In this document: one piece after another, positions 32,465 to 41,270 of the stretch | Numbering within the stretch: the first letter of the stretch is position 1 | Layout of the letters: every line of letters begins with the position of its first letter | Assembly (NCBI RefSeq): GCF_041020765.1 | Contig: NZ_JBEUEJ010000003.1 | Length of the DNA: 64,000 nt | Direction: 5' to 3' (one strand) | Source: Kineococcus terrestris | GTDB taxonomy: Bacteria > Actinomycetota > Actinomycetes > Actinomycetales > Kineococcaceae | Made by a program: the position numbers and the translations under genes | The notes under the pieces: model-generated | What the model was told of the DNA's origin: nothing | The model's database searches: none | The model's input: only the letters and a program-made list of their open reading frames with translations

Positions 32465-32835
32465 GCGCGGCGAGCCCGTCCGGCGGGGACGCGGCGCACG
32501 CGCCGCTGCTGGGCCGGATGGCGCAGGAGGGCGAGACGGCGCTGGCGGTGCTGACGGTCGCCGGGACCGCCGCCGCGCTGGGCGGGGCGGGCGCGCTGGC
32601 GGTCAGCGCGCAGCGGCTGTGGCTGGCGCAGCCGCAGCTGCTGGGCGGCCCCGCCGTCGCGTCCGTGCCGGTCGCCTCCGTCGGCGACGTGCGCGCGCGG
32701 CCGGTGCGGTTCCCCCGCGGCGCCCAGCGCCTGGAGGTCGTGGTCGACGGCCGGCCGCTGCGGTTCACCACCCGCGCCGAGCCGGGCGCGGTGGACGAGT
32801 TCGTCCGGGCCCTCGAGGCCGCGCGCGGGCGCTGA
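32461..32835 (+). CDS. Small hypothetical protein coupled to pdxH
   Basis: 124 residues. One hydrophobic stretch (ALAVLTVAGTAAALGGAGAL) and a C-terminal portion RAQRLEVVV-like (QRLEVVVDGRPLRFTTRAEP) that may be a small bacterial PH-like fold. GTGA overlap with pdxH is the best evidence it is translated. No firm family. Confidence 0.55.
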   Translation: MSAASPSGGDAAHAPLLGRMAQEGETALAVLTVAGTAAALGGAGALAVSAQRLWLAQPQLLGGPAVASVPVASVGDVRARPVRFPRGAQRLEVVVDGRPLRFTTRAEPGAVDEFVRALEAARGR

Positions 32836-32856
32836 CCGCCCCGCGCGCGGGCCGGA

Positions 32857-34065
32857 TCAGCGGGCGGCGTCGGCCGCCTCGTGCTGGCGCCAGGCCCGCA
32901 GCGCCAGCAGCAGGACGGCGGCCTGCTCCGGCACCGTGACGTCCAGACCCGTGCACTCGGCGGTGCGCCGCAACCGGTTCAGGACGGTGTTGCGGTGGCA
33001 GTACAGCTGCCCGGCCGCCGCGGCCACCGACCCGGTCGCGGCGTAGGCGTCCACGGCCTCCAGCAGCCGCGCTCGCTCGGGCGGCGCCAGCAGCAGCAGG
33101 TCGGCCAGCACGTCGCGGGCCACGTCCTCGCGCACGGCGCCCAGCTGGTGCGCGGCCACGTCGAGCGCCGCCTCCGCCGGGCGGCGCGGGCCCGCCGACC
33201 CGGGGCCCAGGCAAGCCGCGACCCGCTCGGCCACCCGCACGGCGCGCGGGGCGCGCGCCACCCCGGCCGCCAGCGGCCCCACCCCGCACGCCACCTCGCG
33301 CAGCGCCGCCGGCACCACGGGGCGCCCGGGGCCCTGCAGCGGCCACGTCCCCCGCCGCCGGCTGCCCAGGACGACGAGGGCCCCGCGCCACTCGTGCACG
33401 TGCAGCCCCTCGGCGCGGGCGCGGCGCACGAGCGCGGCACCGTCCGCAGCGCTGTCCGCGGTGCGCGCGGGCAGGACGGCGACGAAGACGTCGTCGGTGC
33501 GGGCGGCGCCCAGCACGGTGGCGGCCCGGCCGACGAGCTCGTCGTCCTCCCCGTCGGAGTCCAGCAGGGCCTCGACGATGCGCCGGCGGTCCCGGTCGCG
33601 CTCGTACGCCAGCGCCGTGGCCGCCTCGTGGTACCCGGTCTGCACGTCGGCCGAGTGCTCCTCGACCGCCTGCCACAGCTCCACCGGCAGCTGCACGGCC
33701 GTCACGAGGGCGTCCGCGGGCAGGCGGTCCGCCAGCTCCTCCCACACCACCCGGAAGTGCAGCCGGGTGCCGGTGACCACGGCCGCCAGGGGCACGTCGA
33801 TCCCCGCCCGGTGCCGGCCGACGTCGCGGGAGAGCTCCACGAGGCGCTCGGGCACGGGCAGCTGCACGAGCCGGCGCAGGACCCGCTCGTAGGTGGCGAC
33901 GGCGTCGGCGACCAGCCGGGCGCGCTCGACGGCGCCGTCGGAGTACGGGACCACCTGCACCAGCGCGGCGACGAACCGCTCGGCGAGCTCGTCGACCTCC
34001 CCGAGCAGCTCCAGCAGGACCGACCGGACGGCCGCGGTTTCGGCCACGTTTCCCGGGTTGTGCAC
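32857..34065 (-). CDS. PucR-family transcriptional regulator
   Basis: About 402 residues. The N-terminal helical region (RSVLLELLGEVDELAERFVA) resembles the RsbRD-like sensor part of PucR/CdaR proteins, followed by a GGDEF-like central region. A C-terminal HTH_30 reads LYCHRNTVLNRLRRTAECTG. PucR proteins control purine and related nitrogen catabolism. Divergence from the dihydropyrimidinase operon makes it the likely regulator. Three overlapping GTG codons occur; GTG 34065 is picked because TACGGT ends 7 bases before it. Confidence 0.88.
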   Translation of the reverse strand: MHNPGNVAETAAVRSVLLELLGEVDELAERFVAALVQVVPYSDGAVERARLVADAVATYERVLRRLVQLPVPERLVELSRDVGRHRAGIDVPLAAVVTGTRLHFRVVWEELADRLPADALVTAVQLPVELWQAVEEHSADVQTGYHEAATALAYERDRDRRRIVEALLDSDGEDDELVGRAATVLGAARTDDVFVAVLPARTADSAADGAALVRRARAEGLHVHEWRGALVVLGSRRRGTWPLQGPGRPVVPAALREVACGVGPLAAGVARAPRAVRVAERVAACLGPGSAGPRRPAEAALDVAAHQLGAVREDVARDVLADLLLLAPPERARLLEAVDAYAATGSVAAAAGQLYCHRNTVLNRLRRTAECTGLDVTVPEQAAVLLLALRAWRQHEAADAAR

Positions 34066-34071
34066 CTGCAC

Positions 34072-34077
34072 ACCGTA
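34072..34077 (-). promoter_or_regulatory. -10 element TACGGT, leaderless pucR-like gene
   Basis: Reverse-strand TACGGT ending 7 bases before GTG 34065. Confidence 0.6.
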
Positions 34078-34174
34078 CGCGGGGGGAACCGCGCGGCGAC
34101 GGCATTGCCCGCCCCCGGCGGCGACGGCGATCCTCGTGGCTCACCACCCCCCGGACCCCCGAGACGAGGTTCCC

Positions 34175-35023
34175 GTGTCGATGCTGCGCGTCGCGCTGGT
34201 GCAGGCCGCCTGGACCGGCGACAAGGAGAGCATGCTCAGGGCGCACGAGGAGTACGCGCGCCGGGCCGCCGACGCCGGCGCCGGCATCGTGTGCTTCCAG
34301 GAGCTGTTCTACGGCCCCTACTTCGGCCAGGTGCAGGACGCCGCCTACTACGAGTACGCCGAGTCCGTCCCCGGCCCCACCGTCGCCCGGTTCCAGGAGA
34401 TCGCCGCGCAGACCGGCACCGTGATGGTCCTGCCGGTGTACGAGGAGGAGCAGCCCGGCGTCCTCTACAACACCGCCGCCGTCGTGGACGCCGACGGCCG
34501 CTACCTGGGCAAGTACCGCAAGCACCACATCCCGCACCTGGACCGGTTCTGGGAGAAGTTCTACTTCCGCCCCGGGAACCTGGGCTACCCGGTGTTCGAC
34601 ACCGCGGTCGGCAGGGTCGGCGTCTACATCTGCTACGACCGGCACTTCCCCGAGGGCTGGCGCGCCCTGGGCCTGGCCGGCGCCGAGATCGTGTTCAACC
34701 CCAACGCCTCCAAGCCGGGCCTGTCGAACCGCCTGTGGGAGCTGGAGCAGCCCACCGCGGCCGCCGCCAACGGGTACTTCGTCGCCGTCCCCAACCGCGT
34801 CGGGCGCGAGGTGCAGGAGTTCGGCGAGGACGCGGTGCCGTTCTACGGCACCTCCTACGTCGTGGACCCGCGCGGCAACGTCGTCGGCGAGCGCGGCAGC
34901 TCCACCGACGACGAGCTGCTGCTGCGCGACATCGACCTGGACCTGATCCGCGAGGTCCGCAGCGACTGGCAGTTCTACCGCGACCGCCGGCCCGACAGCT
35001 ACGGCGACCTGGTCCGGCCGTGA
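34175..35023 (+). CDS. Beta-ureidopropionase (N-carbamoyl-beta-alanine amidohydrolase)
   Basis: Nitrilase-superfamily enzyme of 282 residues that hydrolyses N-carbamoyl amino acids to the amine, ammonia and CO2. The Glu-Lys-Cys triad is visible: Glu43 in CFQELFYGPYF, Lys116 in KYRKHHIPH and Cys153 in YICYDRHFPEG. First gene of a tightly packed seven-gene operon. GTG 34175 has GAGG upstream. The next gene, dihydropyrimidinase, overlaps by 4 bases, so the two successive steps are translated together. Confidence 0.92.
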   Translation: MSMLRVALVQAAWTGDKESMLRAHEEYARRAADAGAGIVCFQELFYGPYFGQVQDAAYYEYAESVPGPTVARFQEIAAQTGTVMVLPVYEEEQPGVLYNTAAVVDADGRYLGKYRKHHIPHLDRFWEKFYFRPGNLGYPVFDTAVGRVGVYICYDRHFPEGWRALGLAGAEIVFNPNASKPGLSNRLWELEQPTAAAANGYFVAVPNRVGREVQEFGEDAVPFYGTSYVVDPRGNVVGERGSSTDDELLLRDIDLDLIREVRSDWQFYRDRRPDSYGDLVRP

Positions 35024-36438
35024 GCCGCACCCTCATCGCCGGGGGCACCCTCGTCTCGGCCACCGGGGCGACCCCCACCGACGTCCTCGTCGACGGCGAG
35101 CAGGTGGCCGCGCTGCTGGTCCCCGGCGGGGGCGACGCCTTCGCGGTCGACCGCCGGATCGACGCCACGGGCCTGTACGTCCTGCCCGGCGGCGTGGACG
35201 TGCACACGCACATGGAGATGCCGTTCGGCGGCACCGAGTCCTCCGACACGTTCGAGACGGGGACGCGCGCCGCGGCGTGGGGCGGCACCACGACGATCGT
35301 CGACTTCGCGGTGCAGCGCACCGGGGAGGTCGTCGAGGAGTCGCTGGCCCGCTGGCACGCCAAGGCGGAGGGGAACTGCGCCGTCGACTACGGCTTCCAC
35401 ATGGTGCTCGGCGGCGTCGACGAGGACTCCCTCGAGGCGATGGACTCCCTCGTCGCCCACGAGGGCGTCACGAGCTTCAAGCTGTTCATGGCGTACCCGG
35501 GGGTGTTCTACTCCGACGACGGGCAGATCCTGCGGGCCATGCAGCGCGCCGGGGACAACGGCGCGACGGTCATGATGCACGCCGAGAACGGCACCGCCAT
35601 CGACGTCCTCGTCCAGCAGGCGCTGGCGCGCGGGGACGTGGACCCGGTGTTCCACGGCCTGACCCGCCCGGAGGCGATGGAGGCCGAGGCCGTCAACCGG
35701 GCGGTGCTGCTCGCCGAGGTCGCCGGCGGCACCCCCCTGTACGTCGTGCACGTGTCCGCCTCGCGGGCGCTGGCCCGCATCGCCGAGGCCCGCGCCTCGG
35801 GCGCGAACGTGTTCGCCGAGACCTGCCCGCAGTACCTGTACCTGACGCTGGAGGAGCACCTCGGCGCCGGCGGCCCGGGCAGCTTCGAGGGCGCCAAGTA
35901 CGCCTGCTCCACCCCGCTGCGCAGCGGGCGCGAGTCCCACGCCGCGGACCTGTGGCGGGGCCTGCGCACCGACGACCTCGCCGTCGTCTCCACCGACCAC
36001 TGCCCGTTCTGCTTCAAGGACCAGAAGGAGCTGGGGCGCGGGGACTTCTCGAGGATCCCCAACGGGATGGGCGGGGTCGAGCACCGGCTCGACCTGGTCC
36101 ACCAGGGCGTCGCCGACGGGAAGCTGTCGCTGCAGCGGTGGGTCGAGACGTGCTCGACCACCCCGGCCCGGATGTTCGGCATGTACCCGCGCAAGGGCAC
36201 GATCGCACCGGGTTCCGACGCCGACGTCGTGCTGTACGACCCTCGCGGCACCACCCGGATCAGCGCGGCCACCCACCACATGAACATCGACTACTCGGCG
36301 TTCGAGGGTTTCGAGCTGACCGGCGCGGTGCGCACGGTGATGTCCCGCGGGCGCGTCGTCGTCGACGCCGGCCAGTACACCGGCAGCCCCGGCCACGGGC
36401 GGTTCGTCCGCCGCGGCCTGTCCCAGTACCTGCGCTGA
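35020..36438 (+). CDS. hydA: Dihydropyrimidinase / hydantoinase
   Basis: Amidohydrolase of 472 residues opening dihydrouracil, dihydrothymine or 5-substituted hydantoin rings to N-carbamoyl acids. The binuclear metal site is visible: VDVHTHMEMPF, carboxylated Lys154 in GVTSFKLFMAYPG, MMHAENG, VVHVSA and STDHCPFC. D-hydantoinase-type residue order. GTGA overlap with beta-ureidopropionase. Sequence cannot separate a pyrimidine from a hydantoin substrate. Confidence 0.94.
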   Translation: MSRTLIAGGTLVSATGATPTDVLVDGEQVAALLVPGGGDAFAVDRRIDATGLYVLPGGVDVHTHMEMPFGGTESSDTFETGTRAAAWGGTTTIVDFAVQRTGEVVEESLARWHAKAEGNCAVDYGFHMVLGGVDEDSLEAMDSLVAHEGVTSFKLFMAYPGVFYSDDGQILRAMQRAGDNGATVMMHAENGTAIDVLVQQALARGDVDPVFHGLTRPEAMEAEAVNRAVLLAEVAGGTPLYVVHVSASRALARIAEARASGANVFAETCPQYLYLTLEEHLGAGGPGSFEGAKYACSTPLRSGRESHAADLWRGLRTDDLAVVSTDHCPFCFKDQKELGRGDFSRIPNGMGGVEHRLDLVHQGVADGKLSLQRWVETCSTTPARMFGMYPRKGTIAPGSDADVVLYDPRGTTRISAATHHMNIDYSAFEGFELTGAVRTVMSRGRVVVDAGQYTGSPGHGRFVRRGLSQYLR

Positions 36439-36461
36439 GCGCCCCGAGGAGGAGGACCACC

Positions 36462-37514
36462 GTGGACTTCGGTGTCGTGCTGCAGACCACCCCGCCCGCC
36501 GCCCGGGTCGTCGACCTCGCGCAGCGGGCGGAGGCGTACGGGTTCAGCCACGTGTGGACGTTCGACTCCCACGTGCTGTGGGAGGAGCCGTACGTGATCC
36601 ACTCGGCCGTCCTGCAGGCCACCCGCAAGGTCGTCGTCGGGCCGATGGTCACCAACCCCGCCACCCGCGAGTGGTCGGTGACCGCCTCGACGTACGCGAC
36701 GCTCAACGAGATGTACGGCCCGCGCACGATCTGCGGCATCGGCCGCGGCGACTCCGCGGTGCGCACCCTGTCCGGGAAGCCGACGACGCTGGCGGCGCTG
36801 CGCGAGAGCGTGCACGTCATCCGGGAACTGGCCAACGGCCGGCCCGTCGAGCACCGCGGGCGGACCGTCCGGCTGCCGTGGGCGCTCGACCACGGCCCCG
36901 CCCACCAGACCGAGGTGTGGGTCGCCGCCTACGGGCCCAAGGCGCTGCAGCTGACCGGGGAGGTCGCCGACGGCTTCATCCTGCAGCTGGCCGACCCGGA
37001 CATCGCCGCCTGGACCATCAAGACCGTCCGCGAGGCCGCCGAGCGCGCCGGCCGCGACCCGATGGCGGTCAAGGTGTGCGTGGCCGCCCCCGCCTACGTC
37101 GGCGACGCCTCCGGCGCCAGCATCGAGCACCAGCGCGAGCAGTGCCGGTGGTTCGGCGGGATGGTCGGCAACCACGTCGCCGACCTCGTCGCCCGCTACG
37201 GCGAGGGCGGCTCCGGGGACAACCCCGTGCCGGCCGCCCTCACCGACTACGTCAAGGGCCGCGAGGGCTACGACTACAACCAGCACGGGCGCGCCGGGAA
37301 CACCCACGCCGCGTTCGTGCCCGACGAGGTCGTCGACCGGTTCTGCCTGCTGGGCGACGCCGCCGACCACGTCGCCCGGCTGCGCGACCTGGCGGCCCTG
37401 GGCGTCGACCAGTTCGCCCTGTACCTGCAGCACGACGCCAAGGAGCAGACGCTGCGCGCCTACGGCGACGTCGTGATCCCGGCCCTGGCGCCCGTCGTGG
37501 CGGCCGTCTCGTGA
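36462..37514 (+). CDS. LLM-class flavin/F420-dependent oxidoreductase (TIGR03842-like)
   Basis: TIM-barrel luciferase-like enzyme of 350 residues: VDFGVVLQTTPPAARVVDLA, AYGFSHVWTFDSHVLWEEPY, NEMYGPRTICGIGRGDSAVR and VWVAAYGPKALQLTGEVADG. The start is closest to the family I remember as TIGR03842. Located between dihydropyrimidinase and the importer, it is a candidate for a redox step on the pyrimidine or its product. Whether it uses FMN or F420 cannot be read from sequence. AGGAGGAGG lies 6 to 14 bases before GTG 36462. Confidence 0.85.
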   Translation: MDFGVVLQTTPPAARVVDLAQRAEAYGFSHVWTFDSHVLWEEPYVIHSAVLQATRKVVVGPMVTNPATREWSVTASTYATLNEMYGPRTICGIGRGDSAVRTLSGKPTTLAALRESVHVIRELANGRPVEHRGRTVRLPWALDHGPAHQTEVWVAAYGPKALQLTGEVADGFILQLADPDIAAWTIKTVREAAERAGRDPMAVKVCVAAPAYVGDASGASIEHQREQCRWFGGMVGNHVADLVARYGEGGSGDNPVPAALTDYVKGREGYDYNQHGRAGNTHAAFVPDEVVDRFCLLGDAADHVARLRDLAALGVDQFALYLQHDAKEQTLRAYGDVVIPALAPVVAAVS

Positions 37515-37524
37515 GGGGCCGCGC

Positions 37525-38472
37525 GTGAGCGAGCTGCTCGCCGCCGAGGTCGCGCGCGAGGACCAGCAGCGCGAGCTGCCCCGCCCGGCGCGGGTCCCCG
37601 CGGCGGTGCGGCGCACCGCGACCGCGCTGCTGGGAGTGGCCGTCCTCCTCGTCGTCTGGGAGCTGTACCGGGCGCTGGGGCCGGTCACCGGCGTCGAGGT
37701 CGGCGGCCAGCGGGTCCTGCCCCGCGCCGACCCGCGCTCCATGCCGGGCGTCCTGGACGTGCTGCGCACGCTCGGCGAGCCGGAGGTCGCGGTCCCCGGC
37801 TCGCGCACCGTGGGGCAGGCCGTCCTGGCCGCCTGCTGGGGCACGTTCCGCACCGCGGCCGGCGGCTGGCTGCTCGGGGCGGTGGTCGGGATCGCGCTGG
37901 CGCTGCCCATGCAGCGGTTCCGCCTCGCCGAGCGCGGGCTGCTGCCGTGGGTGGTCCTCAGCCAGACCGTCCCCGTCATCGCCGTCGCCCCGCTGGTCGC
38001 CGCCTGGGGCGGGCGCCTGCAGCTGACGCCGACGCTGACCTGGCAGCCGTGGACGTCGGTCGTCGTCATCTCCGCCTACCTGGCGTTCTGCCCCGTCGCC
38101 CTCGGCGCCCTGCGCGGCCTGCAGTCCCCCTCCCCGGCCGCGACCGAGCTGTTCACCGCGTGCGCGGCCACCCCCCGCCAGACGCTGCTGCGGTTGCGGG
38201 TCCCGTCCGGCCTGCCGTTCCTGGTCCCCGCGCTGCGGCTGGCGGCCGCGCAGGCCGTCGTCGGCTCGATCGTCGCCGAGATCTCCACCGGTACCCGCGG
38301 CGGCGTGGGCCGCCTCGTCCTGGAGTACGCCCAGCAGGCGACCTCCTCCCCCGGCCGGCTGTACGCCGCCGTCCTGGGCGCGGCCCTGCTCGGCCTGGCC
38401 GCCGCCGCCCTCGTCTCCGTCCTCGACGTCGCCCTGCTGCGGCGCCACCGACCGCTGGAGGCCCCGCGATGA
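37525..38472 (+). CDS. ABC importer permease (NitT/TauT type), first
   Basis: Inner-membrane permease of 315 residues with about six helices and the EAA-like loop TELFTACAATPRQTLLRLRV. A long insertion follows helix 1 (VEVGGQRVLPRADPRSMPGV). Ten bases separate it from the LLM gene; its stop overlaps the ATPase start (ATGA). Partner of the permease at 39278. Confidence 0.88.
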   Translation: MSELLAAEVAREDQQRELPRPARVPAAVRRTATALLGVAVLLVVWELYRALGPVTGVEVGGQRVLPRADPRSMPGVLDVLRTLGEPEVAVPGSRTVGQAVLAACWGTFRTAAGGWLLGAVVGIALALPMQRFRLAERGLLPWVVLSQTVPVIAVAPLVAAWGGRLQLTPTLTWQPWTSVVVISAYLAFCPVALGALRGLQSPSPAATELFTACAATPRQTLLRLRVPSGLPFLVPALRLAAAQAVVGSIVAEISTGTRGGVGRLVLEYAQQATSSPGRLYAAVLGAALLGLAAAALVSVLDVALLRRHRPLEAPR

Positions 38473-39281
38473 CCGCCGCCGTCCGCACCACCGGCCTCGA
38501 CGTGCGCTTCGAGACCGAGCGCGGTCCCGTCCAGGCGCTGAGCGGGATCGACCTCGACATCGCCCCCGGGGCGTTCGTCTCCCTCATCGGCCCCTCCGGG
38601 TGCGGCAAGTCCACCCTGCTGCGCTGCATCGGCGACCTCGTGCAGCCCACCGCCGGCGAGGTCACCGTCGGCGGCCTGAGCGCGCACGAGGCGCGCCTGG
38701 CCCACCGCTACGGCATCGCGTTCCAGTCCGCCGGGCTGCTGGACTGGCGCAGCGTGCAGCGCAACGTGGAACTGCCGCTGGAGCTGCACGGCGTCGGCCG
38801 GCGCGAGCGCGCCGCGCGCGCCCGGGAACTGCTGGAGCTGGTCGGCCTGGGCGACGTCGCGCGCTCGCGGCCGGCCGAGCTGTCGGGCGGCATGCAGATG
38901 CGGGTGGCGATCGCCCGCGCGCTGGCGGAGGAACCGCCGCTGCTGCTGATGGACGAACCCTTCGGCGCGCTGGACGAGATGACCCGCGAGCACCTGCAGG
39001 CCGAGCTGCTGCGCCTGTGCGAGCGCACCGGCACGACGGTCGTGTTCGTCACCCACTCCATCGCCGAGGCGGTGTTCCTGTCCACGCAGGTCGTCGTCAT
39101 GTCCGCCCGCCCGGGCCGCGTCGTGCGCGTCGTGGACGTGGACCTGCCCGGCCGCGACGAGGACGCCCGCGAGCACCCGGCGTACTTCGCCGCCATCACG
39201 GAGGTGCGCGAGGCCCTGCGCGGGCGCTCCGGCCCTCCCGTCGCTCCCTCGACGCCCGCGGCCCGGAGCGCGGAGCGGTGA
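38469..39281 (+). CDS. ABC importer ATP-binding protein (SsuB/TauB-like)
   Basis: ATPase of 270 residues: Walker A GPSGCGKST, Q-loop in GIAFQSAGLLDWRS, signature ELSGGMQMRVAIARAL, Walker B LLLMDEPFGALDEM and the switch His in VFVTHSIAEA. Signature SGGMQ is typical of nitrate/taurine/thiamine-precursor importers. Flanked by two permeases and followed by the binding protein, all overlapping. Confidence 0.93.
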   Translation: MTAAVRTTGLDVRFETERGPVQALSGIDLDIAPGAFVSLIGPSGCGKSTLLRCIGDLVQPTAGEVTVGGLSAHEARLAHRYGIAFQSAGLLDWRSVQRNVELPLELHGVGRRERAARARELLELVGLGDVARSRPAELSGGMQMRVAIARALAEEPPLLLMDEPFGALDEMTREHLQAELLRLCERTGTTVVFVTHSIAEAVFLSTQVVVMSARPGRVVRVVDVDLPGRDEDAREHPAYFAAITEVREALRGRSGPPVAPSTPAARSAER

Positions 39282-40048
39282 GCACCCGCGCGCAGCTGCT
39301 GCTGCCCCCCGTCGTCGTCGGCGTCGCGCTCCTCGTGGCCTGGCAGGTCGTCGTGGTCGCCGGCCGGGTCGCCACGTTCGTGCTGCCCTCGCCGCTGGCG
39401 ATCGCCGCGGCGTTCGGGACGGTCGCCCCGGACGTCGCGCGGGCGGCCGCCGCGACGGGCCTGACCGCCGCGATCGGCCTGCTGGCCGGGTCCCTCGCGG
39501 GGATCGTCGCCGCGGTCCTGGCCGCGCGGCTGCGCCTGCTCGACGAGGTCCTGACCCCGCTGTCGGCGGCCGCGAACGCCATGCCGATCGTCGCCCTGGC
39601 ACCGGTGTTCAACGCGCTGTTCGGCTCCACCAGCCCGGTGCCGCGCCGGCTCGTCGTGGCCGTGGCGGTGTTCTTCCCGCTGTTCGTCAACACCGCGCGC
39701 GGGCTGCGGCGCGTCTCGCCCGTGCACGCGGAGCTGATGCGCTCGCTGGCGGTCGGCGGGTGGGCCGTGACCCGGCACGTGCGCCTGCCGGGCGCGGTGC
39801 CGTTCGTGTTCACCGGCCTGCGCCTGGCCTCCTCGCTGGCCGTCATCGCCGCGGTGGTCGCCGAGTACTTCGGCGGGCGCCAGGACGGGCTCGGCTCGCG
39901 CATCACCTCCGCCGCCAGCGCCACCGCCTACCCGCGCGCGTGGGCCTACGTCCTCGGGGCCGTCCTGCTCGGCCTCGCCTCCTACCTCGCGGCCCTGCTC
40001 GCCGAGCGGCTGCTGTCCCCCACGACCCCCTCCAGGAGGACCCGGTGA
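39278..40048 (+). CDS. ABC importer permease (NitT/TauT type), second
   Basis: Permease of 256 residues, six helices, EAA-like loop AELMRSLAVGGWAVTRHVRL and conserved AVVAEYFGGRQDGLGSRI. GTGA overlaps at both ends. Having two distinct permeases suggests a heterodimeric channel. Confidence 0.9.
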   Translation: MSTRAQLLLPPVVVGVALLVAWQVVVVAGRVATFVLPSPLAIAAAFGTVAPDVARAAAATGLTAAIGLLAGSLAGIVAAVLAARLRLLDEVLTPLSAAANAMPIVALAPVFNALFGSTSPVPRRLVVAVAVFFPLFVNTARGLRRVSPVHAELMRSLAVGGWAVTRHVRLPGAVPFVFTGLRLASSLAVIAAVVAEYFGGRQDGLGSRITSAASATAYPRAWAYVLGAVLLGLASYLAALLAERLLSPTTPSRRTR

Positions 40049-41208
40049 CCCGCACCCCGACGATCGCCCGCCGCACCGCCCTGCTGGGCGCCGCCGGCGG
40101 CGCCCTCGCCCTCGGCGCCGCCGCGTGCGGCAGCGCCGACCAGGAGCAGCCCGCCGCCGCCGCGCCCGGCGCCGACGGCCTGACCCCGGTGCGGCTGCAG
40201 CTGCAGTGGGTCACCCAGGGGCAGTTCGCCGGCTACTTCGCCGCCCTCGACCAGGGCTACTACGCCGACGAGGGCCTGGACGTGCAGATCCTCGAGGGCG
40301 GCGCGGACATCGTCCCGCAGACGGTCCTGGCCCAGGGCCAGGCCGACTACGCGATCGCGTGGGTGCCCAAGGCGCTGGCCTCCCGCGAGCAGGGCGCGAT
40401 GATCACCAACGTGGCGCAGGTGTTCCAGCGCTCGGGGACCCTGCAGGTCTCCTTCGCCGACGCCGGGATCGGCGACGTGGCCGCGCTGCGCGGGCGCACC
40501 GTCGGCAACTGGGGCTTCGGCAACGAGTACGAGCTGTTCGCCGCCATGACGGCCGCCGGGCTGGACCCCAGCGGCGACGTCACCCTCGTGCAGCAGCAGT
40601 TCGACATGCTCGGCCTGCTGCAGGGCGACATCGACGCCGCGCAGGCCATGACCTACAACGAGTACGCGCAGCTGCTGGAGGCCGAGGACCCCGCGACGGG
40701 CGAGCTGTACCGGCCCGAGGACTTCACCGTCCTGGACTGGAACGAGGTCGGCACCGCGATGCTGCAGGACGCGGTGTGGGCCAGCTCCGACCGGCTGGCC
40801 GACAGCGCCTACCAGGAGCAGACCGTCGCCTTCCTCAAGGCCAGCCTCAAGGGGTGGGCGTACGCCCGCGACGAGCCGGAGGCCGCCCGCGACGTCGTCG
40901 TGGCGCGGGGTTCCACCCTCGGCGCCAGCCACCAGCTGTGGCAGGTCAACGAGGTCAACAAGCTCGTCTGGCCGTCCCCCGACGGCGCCGGGCTCGTCGA
41001 CCCGGAGGCGTGGGAGCGCACCGTGCGGATCGCGCTGGAGACCCGCAACGCCGAGGGGCAGACCGTCATCACCGCCGAGCCGGACGAGGAGGCGTGGACG
41101 GACGAGTACGTGCGCGAGGCGCTGGACGCCCTGCGCGCCGAGGGCGTCGACGTGACCGGCGAGTCCTTCAGCCCGCTGACGGTGACGCTCGAACCCGGCG
41201 GCGCCTGA
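40045..41208 (+). CDS. ABC importer substrate-binding lipoprotein (NMT1/THI5-like)
   Basis: 387 residues. Twin-arginine-like ARRTALLG followed by lipobox ALGAAAC with Cys28, so a lipoprotein tethered outside. The NMT1 fold is shown by VRLQLQWVTQGQFAGYFAAL, GLDVQILEGGADIVPQTVLA and DYAIAWVPKAL. NMT1 members bind pyrimidine-like compounds such as HMP precursors, in keeping with a pyrimidine or hydantoin ligand here (inference). Last gene of the operon; a hairpin follows. Confidence 0.9.
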   Translation: MTRTPTIARRTALLGAAGGALALGAAACGSADQEQPAAAAPGADGLTPVRLQLQWVTQGQFAGYFAALDQGYYADEGLDVQILEGGADIVPQTVLAQGQADYAIAWVPKALASREQGAMITNVAQVFQRSGTLQVSFADAGIGDVAALRGRTVGNWGFGNEYELFAAMTAAGLDPSGDVTLVQQQFDMLGLLQGDIDAAQAMTYNEYAQLLEAEDPATGELYRPEDFTVLDWNEVGTAMLQDAVWASSDRLADSAYQEQTVAFLKASLKGWAYARDEPEAARDVVVARGSTLGASHQLWQVNEVNKLVWPSPDGAGLVDPEAWERTVRIALETRNAEGQTVITAEPDEEAWTDEYVREALDALRAEGVDVTGESFSPLTVTLEPGGA

Positions 41209-41214
41209 GCGACG

Positions 41215-41247
41215 GCCGGCCCGCCGCCCCCCGGCGTGCGGGCCGGC
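41215..41247 (+). terminator. Hairpin after the pyrimidine-type operon
   Basis: GCCGGCCCGC at 41215-41224 pairs with GCGGGCCGGC at 41238-41247, loop 13. No T run, as is usual in very high-GC actinomycetes. Confidence 0.5.
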
Positions 41248-41270
41248 GCGCGCGGGCGTAGGCAGGGGCC

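Noticed and set aside
32881..35019. Long forward extension before the dihydropyrimidinase start
   Set aside because: Antisense of the PucR gene and out of frame with beta-ureidopropionase; the GTGA overlap gives the proper start at 35020.
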